This document shows positions 55,417-64,000 of a stretch of 64,000 nucleotides of DNA, piece after piece. Under the pieces are notes generated by a model that saw only the letters and a program-made list of their open reading frames with translations, ran no database searches and was not told the DNA's origin. Position 1 is the stretch's first letter. Each line of letters begins with the position of its first letter. Position numbers and translations under genes: made by a program. Source of the DNA: Microbacterium sp. 1.5R (GTDB taxonomy: Bacteria > Actinomycetota > Actinomycetes > Actinomycetales > Microbacteriaceae); contig NZ_CP018151.1 in assembly GCF_001889265.1 (NCBI RefSeq), positions 2,418,001 to 2,482,000 of the forward strand. The letters run 5' to 3'.

Positions 55417-56826
55417 TCAGCCCTCGACCACTCCGTCGCGCTCGCCGGCCACCCCCGGGCGAGAGACACCGCGTGTCAGGCGGGCGACGACCAGCAGCAC
55501 CGCAGTGAGGCCGATCGTGAGCAGCAGCTGCACACGCGCAGCCTCGTCGATCATGGTGAGCGCGATCACTCCGGCGAGCAGCGCCAGGCACAGCCACGAC
55601 AGCCAGGGGAAGCCCCACATGCGCATCGGCATCGCCGCACCCTCACGATCGGCACGGCGGCGGAGGATGATCTGCGAGACCGCCGTCGCCGTCCAGATGA
55701 TGAGCAGCGTCGATCCGACCACGTTGAGCAGCGCCGGCAGCACCACATCGGGGAACGCCCAGTTCAGCCCGACCGTGATGAAGCCGAACGCGACGGAGGC
55801 GAGCACGGCCACGACCGGCACGCCCGTCGACGTCGTTCGCGTCGCCGCGAGCGGTGCGAGCCCGCGCTCACCGAGCGAGTAGGCCATTCGCGACGCGCCG
55901 TAGATGTTCGCGTTCATCGCCGACAGCAGCGCGATCACGACGATGAGGTCCATCACGAGGCCGACGCCCGGCAGCTGCAGAGTGTCGAGCACTGCGGAGA
56001 AGGGACCGTCCTTGACGGCGGGATCGTTCCACGGGAGCACCGACACGATCACGAAGATCGAGCCGACGTAGAAGATCAGGATGCGCACGAGGACCTCGCG
56101 CACGATCCGGCGGATGTTGCGTGCGGGGTCATCGGACTCCGCCGCCGCGATCGCGACGACCTCGGTGCCGCCGAACGCGAAGACCACGATGAGGAGCGCC
56201 GCCGCGATGCCCGTGAGGCCGTTCGGGGCGAAGCCGCCGTTGTCGACGAGATTGCCGATGCCGGTCGCGGGCACGCCGGGGATGAAGCCCAGGATCGCGC
56301 ACACGCCGACCACGAGGAACACGATGATCGCCGCGACCTTGATCGCCGCGAACCAGAACTCGAACGTGCCATAGTTGCGCACCCCGAAGAGGTTGACCGC
56401 GGTCAGGGCGACGACGAAGACGAGCACCCATACCCAGGCCGGGATGCCGGGGATCCAGGCCGCGATGATCCCGGCGGCGCCGGTGGCCTCGGCGGCGATC
56501 ACGACGACGAGCTGGATCCAGTAGAGCCAGCCGACCGCGCTGCCGGCGCTGCGGCCCATCGCCTTCTGCGCGTATGAGCTGAAGGCTCCTGAGCTCGGGC
56601 GGGCGGCGACCATCTCGGCGAGCATCGCCATGATCAGCACGACGATGCCGCCGGCGACGAGGTACGAGATGAGCACGGCAGGACCGGCGATGCTGATCGC
56701 CTGTCCCGACCCGACGAACAGCCCGGCGCCGATCGCCCCGCCGAGCCCCATCATCGAGATCTGCCGACGGGTCAGCCCGGGGTGCAGACCCTTGGTCGTG
56801 GTCGTCGTGGTGGGAACCTCGGTCAT
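55417..56826 (-). CDS. APC-family amino acid permease
   Basis: A 469-residue permease with 12 helices. The first helices carry GLGGAIGAGLFVGSGQAI (in part GAIGAGLFVGSG) of the amino-acid transporter group related to GABA and aromatic permeases, and FAFGGTEVVAIAAAES in helix 6. An AGGAGG site precedes the ATG. Substrate not determinable. It ends 28 nt from the convergent mannosyltransferase gene. Confidence 0.92.
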   Translation of the reverse strand: MTEVPTTTTTTKGLHPGLTRRQISMMGLGGAIGAGLFVGSGQAISIAGPAVLISYLVAGGIVVLIMAMLAEMVAARPSSGAFSSYAQKAMGRSAGSAVGWLYWIQLVVVIAAEATGAAGIIAAWIPGIPAWVWVLVFVVALTAVNLFGVRNYGTFEFWFAAIKVAAIIVFLVVGVCAILGFIPGVPATGIGNLVDNGGFAPNGLTGIAAALLIVVFAFGGTEVVAIAAAESDDPARNIRRIVREVLVRILIFYVGSIFVIVSVLPWNDPAVKDGPFSAVLDTLQLPGVGLVMDLIVVIALLSAMNANIYGASRMAYSLGERGLAPLAATRTTSTGVPVVAVLASVAFGFITVGLNWAFPDVVLPALLNVVGSTLLIIWTATAVSQIILRRRADREGAAMPMRMWGFPWLSWLCLALLAGVIALTMIDEAARVQLLLTIGLTAVLLVVARLTRGVSRPGVAGERDGVVEG

Positions 56827-56903
56827 GCGCGTGCCTCCTGCGTGCGATGAGCAGACTGCTCAGCCTACGCGGCTCCGCCCGCCGTCCAGGATCGCAGCTG
56901 AGC

Positions 56904-58703
56904 TCACCGCGCGAGCGGGAGGTCTGCGGGGTCGCGCACCGGGAGCCGGCACACGAACGAGCGGCAGTCGAACGCCTGCTCCATCGCGTCGCCCTTGCCG
57001 TCGAACAGCTCGAAGCCGGCATCCGCGAATGCCTGGGCCTGCTCCGGGGTGACGATCGCGACGACGTCCGCGTCGGCCCTGCGGGCTGCCGAGGCGAGTG
57101 CGCCCTCGGGTGTCTCGGTGACGACGACGAGCTGCCTCGGCGCATCGACGAGACCCGCTGCCACGCGCAGCAGGCTGCCGTGCGCGAACGGCTGTGCGAT
57201 GGCGGGCGCGGCATGCTCGCGCACGCGTTCCGCGGCTGCCTCGCGATACCGATCCCCCGCGCCGAGACGCCAGGCGGTGAGGGATGCCGCAGCCACGGCC
57301 GCCGCATCCGACGGCAGATCGCCGTCGGTCTGATCGGGCGCTGCGGCGATGCCGTGCTCGGCGAGCAGCGGGTCGCCCTCGAAGCCCTCGATCGCCGCGT
57401 CGAGCAGTGTGCGTGCCTCCACCGCCCACGCCGCCTCGCCCGTGGCCGCGGCGAGCGCGAACAGCCCGTCGGCCAGGAGAGCGACATCGGCCGCGGTGGC
57501 GACCGCACCCGAGGCGACCCCGTCGAGCGAGGCCCGCACGAGAGCCCCGGTCGCATCCCTGTTGACTCGCAGCACGTACTCGGCAGCCTCGGCCGCGGCC
57601 CGCACCCAGGACCCTTCCGCCAGAGAAGCTCCCGCGCGGGCGAGACCGGTGATGGCCAGACCGTTCCATCCCGTGATGACCTTGCCGTCGACGGCAGGGA
57701 GCTCGAGACCGGTCCTCTCGGAGGGCGGTCGCACGTAGTAGCCGCCCTCGCTGCGTTCGCCGTCGATCCACGACTCCGAGTCCTGAGCCGCGCCGAACCC
57801 GCCGCCCGCCCTGCGCAGCGTGCCCAGGAGGAAGTCGGCGATGCCGCGTGCGGTCGCGTCGTCACCCGCGTCGAGCGCCACGTCGAGCAGCTGCGCGTTG
57901 TCGGTCAGCATCCGCTCGTAGTGCGGCACGCTCCAGTCGCGTCGGGTCGCGTAGCGGAAGAACCCCCCATCGGCATCGCGCAGATCGGAGGCGGCCATCG
58001 CGGCGAGCGCCCGGTCGGCCGACTCGGCGGCATCCGGGGCCTCTCTGCGCACGAGCGGTGTCTGCAGCATCCTCAGGGTCGTCGCGACCGGGAACTTCGG
58101 CGCATCGCCGTAACCGCCGAAGCGGCGATCCTCCCGAGCCGCGATCGTCCGCGCCGCGCCGGCGAGAGCATCGGCGTCCGGAAGATCGGAGGGGGTCGAG
58201 GCGCCTGCGCGGGCGAGGGCGTCCGTGACGGCATCCGCAGAGTCCTCGGCTTGGGCACGGCGCTGGGTCCACGCCTCCTGCACCGCGGCGAGCACGTCCC
58301 GGAACGCGGGCATCGGCTGTCGCGCCTCGGGCGGCCAGTAGGTTCCGGCGTAGAACGTGCGGCCCCGCGGCGTCGTGAAGACGGTGAGGGGCCAACCGAG
58401 ATTCTGCGTGAACGCCGAGGCAGCCGCCATGTAGGCGCCGTCGACGTCGGGATGCTCCTCGCGGTCGACCTTCACCGCGACGAAGTCGCGATTGATCAGC
58501 ACAGCCGTGTCGGGGTCGGCGAACGACTCCCTGGCCATCACATGACACCAGTGGCAGGTCGAATACCCGATCGAGATCAGCAGCGGCACATCGCGGCGCT
58601 GCGCCTCGGCGAAGGCCTCCGGGCCCCAGGGATACCAGTCGACAGGATTGTCGGCGTGGGCGCGGAGGTACGGGCTGAGCGTGTCGGCGAGCCGGTTCGT
58701 CAT
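56904..58703 (-). CDS. DUF255 thioredoxin-fold protein (YyaL / spermatogenesis-associated 20 type)
   Basis: A 599-residue protein. Residues 1-160 are a thioredoxin-like DUF255 domain with C50-HW-C53 in [15 protein letters not shown]; the rest is an (alpha/alpha)6 barrel similar to glycoside-processing enzymes. The family is widespread and has no agreed function. The ATG lies 6 nt after a TAGCGT box (58710-58715), probably leaderless. The family often has 650-700 residues, so this one is somewhat short at the C-terminus. Confidence 0.9.
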   Translation of the reverse strand: MTNRLADTLSPYLRAHADNPVDWYPWGPEAFAEAQRRDVPLLISIGYSTCHWCHVMARESFADPDTAVLINRDFVAVKVDREEHPDVDGAYMAAASAFTQNLGWPLTVFTTPRGRTFYAGTYWPPEARQPMPAFRDVLAAVQEAWTQRRAQAEDSADAVTDALARAGASTPSDLPDADALAGAARTIAAREDRRFGGYGDAPKFPVATTLRMLQTPLVRREAPDAAESADRALAAMAASDLRDADGGFFRYATRRDWSVPHYERMLTDNAQLLDVALDAGDDATARGIADFLLGTLRRAGGGFGAAQDSESWIDGERSEGGYYVRPPSERTGLELPAVDGKVITGWNGLAITGLARAGASLAEGSWVRAAAEAAEYVLRVNRDATGALVRASLDGVASGAVATAADVALLADGLFALAAATGEAAWAVEARTLLDAAIEGFEGDPLLAEHGIAAAPDQTDGDLPSDAAAVAAASLTAWRLGAGDRYREAAAERVREHAAPAIAQPFAHGSLLRVAAGLVDAPRQLVVVTETPEGALASAARRADADVVAIVTPEQAQAFADAGFELFDGKGDAMEQAFDCRSFVCRLPVRDPADLPLAR

Positions 58704-58740
58704 ACGTCCACGCTACGCCGATCGGCGTCTGACGAGACGG

Positions 58741-59310
58741 TCAGGAGACGAGCAGCTCCGCCGGCCGGGATGCCGCATAGCCGACGAGCGGCAGCGCACG
58801 CTCGGCCGCGAGGGCGATGCGCGCGTGGAGCACGTCGGAGGCGATCACGTAGCCGTCGAAGTCGGTGTCGCTGGCGTAGACACCCAGGGGCAGCGTCAGC
58901 GCCTGGAAGAACGCGAACAGCGGCCGCAGCTGGTGCTCGATGATGAGCGCGTGGCGTTCGCCGCCGCCGGTCGCCGCGAGCAGCACCGGCTTGCCGACGA
59001 GCTCGTACTGACCCACGAAGTCGAACAGGTGCTTGAAGAGGCCGGTGAAGGATGCGCGGTAGACGGGGCTGCCCACGATCAGCAGGTCTGCCGCCTCGAT
59101 CGCCACCAGCTTCTCCTCGACGCGCGCCGGAAGCTGGTCGCGACGCAGCGCTCCTGCGAGCGACGGGCCGATGTCGGTGAGCTCGATGACCTCGATCTCG
59201 ACCTCGGCGCGCTCGGCGATCGCCCCGGCGATCGCACGGATGAGCGCCGTGGTCTTGCTGGGCTCGTGCAGAGATCCGGAGACGGCGACGACGCGGTAGG
59301 GAGCTGTCAT
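58741..59310 (-). CDS. NAD(P)H-dependent FMN reductase
   Basis: A 189-residue flavodoxin-fold reductase: FMN phosphate loop SGSLHEPSKTTALI, VGSPVYRASFTGLFKHLFD, and the LLAATGGGERHALIIEHQLRPLF segment (parts shown) typical of the MsuE/SsuE group, which supply reduced FMN to sulfonate monooxygenases. No monooxygenase gene is nearby. The ATG lies 7 nt after a TAGCGT box (59318-59323). Confidence 0.9.
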   Translation of the reverse strand: MTAPYRVVAVSGSLHEPSKTTALIRAIAGAIAERAEVEIEVIELTDIGPSLAGALRRDQLPARVEEKLVAIEAADLLIVGSPVYRASFTGLFKHLFDFVGQYELVGKPVLLAATGGGERHALIIEHQLRPLFAFFQALTLPLGVYASDTDFDGYVIASDVLHARIALAAERALPLVGYAASRPAELLVS

Positions 59311-59331
59311 GCGGACGACGCTACTCACGAC

Positions 59332-59366
59332 GACGCCCCGTGTCGCGGGAAGCGACACGGGGCGTC
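59332..59366 (-). terminator. Terminator after the aldo/keto reductase gene
   Basis: A perfect 15-bp stem (59332-59346 with 59352-59366) and a GGGAA loop (plus-strand reading) lie between the reductase stop and the FMN reductase promoter. Confidence 0.85.
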
Positions 59367-59386
59367 ATCTGTCGACACGGAGCGTG

Positions 59387-61407
<2,021 letters not shown>

Positions 61408-61413
61408 GGATGA

Positions 61414-61423
61414 ATCGTACGAT
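61414..61423. promoter_or_regulatory. Palindromic -10 element shared by divergent genes
   Basis: ATCGTACGAT is a perfect 10-bp palindrome that contains TACGAT on both strands. It lies 6 nt before the minus-strand GTG start and 9 nt before the hrpA ATG, so one sequence could serve as the -10 box in both directions. Confidence 0.6.
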
Positions 61424-61432
61424 GGGAGTTCT

Positions 61433-64000
61433 ATGCCTTCCCCCGTGATCTTCTATCCTCCCGAGCTGCCGGTCAGCGCTGCGCGGGAGGAGATCGCCGA
61501 CGCCATCCGCGACAACCAGGTCGTCATCGTGGCCGGAGCGACGGGCTCGGGGAAGACGACGCAGCTGCCGAAGATCTGCCTCGATCTCGGGCGCGAGCGC
61601 ATCGCGCACACGCAGCCCCGACGACTCGCCGCCCGCACGATCGCCGAGCGCGTCGCCGAGGAGCTGCAGGTCGAGCTCGGCGGCCTCGTCGGATACAAGG
61701 TGCGCTTCACCGACAAGGTGTCCGACGACACGCGCATCGCGCTGATGACCGACGGCATCCTGCTCAATGAGATCCACCGCGACCGGCTGCTGCGCCGCTA
61801 CGACACGATCATCATCGACGAGGCGCACGAGCGCTCGCTCAACGTCGACTTCCTGCTGGGATACCTCGTGCGGATCCTTCCCGAACGACCTGACCTCAAG
61901 GTGATCATCACGTCGGCGACGATCGATCCCGAGAGCTTCGCCAGACACTTCGCGACGCCCGAGGGTGTGCCCGCGCCGGTGATCGAGGTGTCCGGCCGCA
62001 CCTTCCCCGTCGAGATCCGCTACCGCGAGCAGACGGAGGAGACCGAGGAGTCCGACGAGGTGACCGCCATCGTCGCGTCCCTCCGCGAACTCGACCGCGA
62101 GGAGCCGGGCGACGTGCTGGTGTTCCTGCCGGGCGAAGCCGAGATCAGGGATGCCGCCGATGCCGTGCGCGGCGCGTACGCGAAGGACCGCTCCCCCACC
62201 GAGGTGCTGCCCCTGTACGGCCGGCTGTCGGCGGCGGAGCAGCACCGGGTGTTCGAGAAGAGCCGCGTCGCCGGTGTGCGGCGCCGGGTCGTGCTCGCCA
62301 CGAACGTCGCCGAGACCAGCCTCACCGTTCCCGGCATCCGCTACGTGATCGACACCGGCACCGCGCGCATCTCGCGATACAGCAACCGCTCGAAGGTGCA
62401 GCGGCTGCCGATCGAGGCGATCTCGCAGGCCTCCGCGAACCAGCGTTCGGGCCGCGCCGGGCGCACGAGCGACGGCATCGCGATCCGCCTGTACAGCGAG
62501 GAGGACTTCGACAAGCGCGCGGAGTTCACCGAACCCGAGATCCTGCGCACCTCGCTCGCCTCGGTGATCCTGCAGATGCTGTCGCTCGGCTTCGGCGACA
62601 TCACCGCCTTCCCGTTCCTCACCCCGCCCGACTCCCGGGGAGTCAAGGCCGCCGTCGACCTGCTCACCGAGCTGGGCGCCGTCACCGGCAGCGGAGACGC
62701 TCCTCGACTCACCCGCATCGGTCGCGACATCTCCCGAATCCCGATCGACCCCCGCTTCGCCCGCATGCTGATCGAGGCCGGACGCCCCGGCGGCGCCGAC
62801 GTCACCCGTGACGTGCTCGCGATCGTCGCCGGAATGTCGATCCAGGACGTGCGCGAGCGGCCGTCGCAGGAGGCGCCGCAGAGCGTGCGCGACGAAGCCG
62901 ACCGCATGCATGCGCGCTTCACCGACCCGACGAGCGACTTCCTGTCGATCCTGAACCTGTGGAACCACCTCCGGGAGCAGCAGCGCGAGCTCGGTTCGAG
63001 CGCCTTCCGTCGCCTGTGCCGTTCGGAGCATCTCAACTACGTCCGGGTGCGTGAATGGTTCGACGTGCACCGTCAGCTGCGGTCGCTCGTGCGGGAGAAG
63101 GACTCCTCGCGCGGGGGGACCGCGGATCCGGATGCGATCCATCGGGCTCTGCTCGCCGGACTCCTGTCCCAGATCGGCATCCTCGACGAGCGCAACACCG
63201 GCAAGGGCCTCGATCCGAAGAAGAAGAGGATGGCGGAATACCGTGGCGCCCGCGGCATCCGCTTCTCGATCTTCCCCGGATCCGCCCTGCGCAAGAAGGC
63301 CCCGCAGGCGGTCATGGCCGCCGAGATCGTCGAGACCTCACGCACCTACGCCCGCACGGTCGCCGCGATCGACCCCGCCTGGGCGGAGGCGCTCGCGGGC
63401 GATCTCGCGAAGCGCCAGGTCACCGAGCCGCACTGGTCGAAGGATGCCGGCGCGGCGGTCGCGTACGAGAAGGTGACGCTGTTCGGGGTCGAGATCATCC
63501 CCCGTCGCCGTGTGCAGTTCGCGCGCATCGACCGGGCGGCGTCGCGTGAGATGTTCGTGCGGCACGCCCTCGTCGAGGGCGAATGGGATCCGACGCGCAT
63601 CGACAAGCGGGTCAGCGCTTTCTGGCGCAGCAACGCCGAACTGCGCAAGCGCCTCGAGAAGCTCGAGGAACGTGAGAGGCGTCGCGACATCCTCGCCGGC
63701 GACGAAGCGGTGTTCCGCTTCTACGACGAGCGGATCCCGACCGACGTCTTCGACGTGCGCTCGTTCGAGAAATGGTGGCGCGACGCGCTGGCCGCGACCC
63801 CGAAGCTGCTCGTGATGCGCGAGGCCGACCTGCTCGACGACGAGAGCAGGGCCGATCAGAGCGAGTTCCCCACCCGGTGGACGCAGGGCGACCAGGTGCT
63901 CGGGCTCGCGTACCGTTTCGAGCCGGGGGCGGCCGACGACGGCGTGAGCGTCGTGATCCCGTTGCCTCTGCTCGCGCAGATCGAGGACAGGGGCTTCGAC
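61433..64000 (+). CDS. hrpA: ATP-dependent RNA helicase HrpA (partial, 3' end outside window)
   Basis: The first 856 residues of a DEAH-box helicase; the frame is open to the last base. Walker A is GATGSGKTT (35-43), the Walker B DEAH is 129-132, SAT motif ITSATID and motif VI QRSGRAGRT are intact, followed by the ratchet/OB-fold region and the HrpA-specific domain beginning near 540. Family length is about 1300, so about a third is missing. GGGAG lies 4 nt before the ATG. Confidence 0.95.
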   Translation, partial: MPSPVIFYPPELPVSAAREEIADAIRDNQVVIVAGATGSGKTTQLPKICLDLGRERIAHTQPRRLAARTIAERVAEELQVELGGLVGYKVRFTDKVSDDTRIALMTDGILLNEIHRDRLLRRYDTIIIDEAHERSLNVDFLLGYLVRILPERPDLKVIITSATIDPESFARHFATPEGVPAPVIEVSGRTFPVEIRYREQTEETEESDEVTAIVASLRELDREEPGDVLVFLPGEAEIRDAADAVRGAYAKDRSPTEVLPLYGRLSAAEQHRVFEKSRVAGVRRRVVLATNVAETSLTVPGIRYVIDTGTARISRYSNRSKVQRLPIEAISQASANQRSGRAGRTSDGIAIRLYSEEDFDKRAEFTEPEILRTSLASVILQMLSLGFGDITAFPFLTPPDSRGVKAAVDLLTELGAVTGSGDAPRLTRIGRDISRIPIDPRFARMLIEAGRPGGADVTRDVLAIVAGMSIQDVRERPSQEAPQSVRDEADRMHARFTDPTSDFLSILNLWNHLREQQRELGSSAFRRLCRSEHLNYVRVREWFDVHRQLRSLVREKDSSRGGTADPDAIHRALLAGLLSQIGILDERNTGKGLDPKKKRMAEYRGARGIRFSIFPGSALRKKAPQAVMAAEIVETSRTYARTVAAIDPAWAEALAGDLAKRQVTEPHWSKDAGAAVAYEKVTLFGVEIIPRRRVQFARIDRAASREMFVRHALVEGEWDPTRIDKRVSAFWRSNAELRKRLEKLEERERRRDILAGDEAVFRFYDERIPTDVFDVRSFEKWWRDALAATPKLLVMREADLLDDESRADQSEFPTRWTQGDQVLGLAYRFEPGAADDGVSVVIPLPLLAQIEDRGFD

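Overview
The window is high-GC DNA from an actinobacterium, most likely Microbacteriaceae and close to Microbacterium. The evidence is the gene content (L25/Ctc-Pth pair, PMT-type mannosyltransferase, an oxidoreductase with fused NqrB-like and FNR-like parts, DUF222/HNH and DUF559 proteins), heavy use of GTG starts, and many start codons placed 6-7 nt after a TANNNT box, as expected for leaderless transcripts. The organism is inferred from style, not from a marker search. I saw no rRNA, CRISPR array or recognisable insertion sequence. One tRNA (Gln, UUG) is present.

Layout. 1-6032 is housekeeping: the tail of an unknown gene, exonuclease III, trpS, a proline-rich membrane protein, pth, rplY, a 41-residue membrane peptide and gnd. 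6089-10715 is an envelope-stress-like module: a MacB/LolD-type ABC exporter divergent from an OmpR-type two-component system. 10732-12256 is a DUF559 (Vsr-like nuclease fold) gene between arrays of a REP-like hairpin module. 12289-15234 is a flavin electron-transfer cluster: NqrB/RnfD-like plus FNR fusion, ApbE, and an FMN-binding lipoprotein. 15320-17866 holds prs, glmU and tRNA-Gln. 17938-22081 has a MarR regulator, a pseudouridine synthase and the metQ-metN-metI methionine importer. 22173-26715 has a Na+/H+ antiporter, an ABC-F protein and a hydrolase.

26819-30811 looks like an accessory island: a DUF222/HNH nuclease behind a candidate LexA box, an AT-richer lipoprotein/secreted protein pair, and a spermidine-synthase-like gene. 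A decayed copy of the 3' end and terminator of the neighbouring sugar-binding gene lies on the far side of the last gene. 30957-36183 is a monosaccharide ABC transporter (chvE, mmsB, mmsA) with its LacI-type regulator and two nearly identical operators. 36284-43000 holds ispE, an aldo/keto reductase, rsmA, an MFS transporter, tatD and metG.

42961-52286 contains a membrane-anchored sulfite-oxidase-like molybdoenzyme, then an oligopeptide-type ABC operon that ends in a GH1 beta-glucosidase and is preceded by a LacI-type repressor gene and an operator over its promoter; this is probably an oligosaccharide uptake and hydrolysis unit. 52336-61407 holds two methyltransferases (one is rsmI), a protein mannosyltransferase, an amino-acid permease, a DUF255 thioredoxin-fold protein, an FMN reductase, an aldo/keto reductase and a DUF418-like membrane protein. 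The window ends inside hrpA.

The observations most worth following are the hairpin modules around the DUF559 gene, the LexA-like box before the DUF222/HNH gene, the duplication scar beside the sugar transporter, the glmU ribosome-binding site lying inside tRNA-Gln, the two LacI operator systems, and a roughly fivefold excess of the heptamer GGATGCC.
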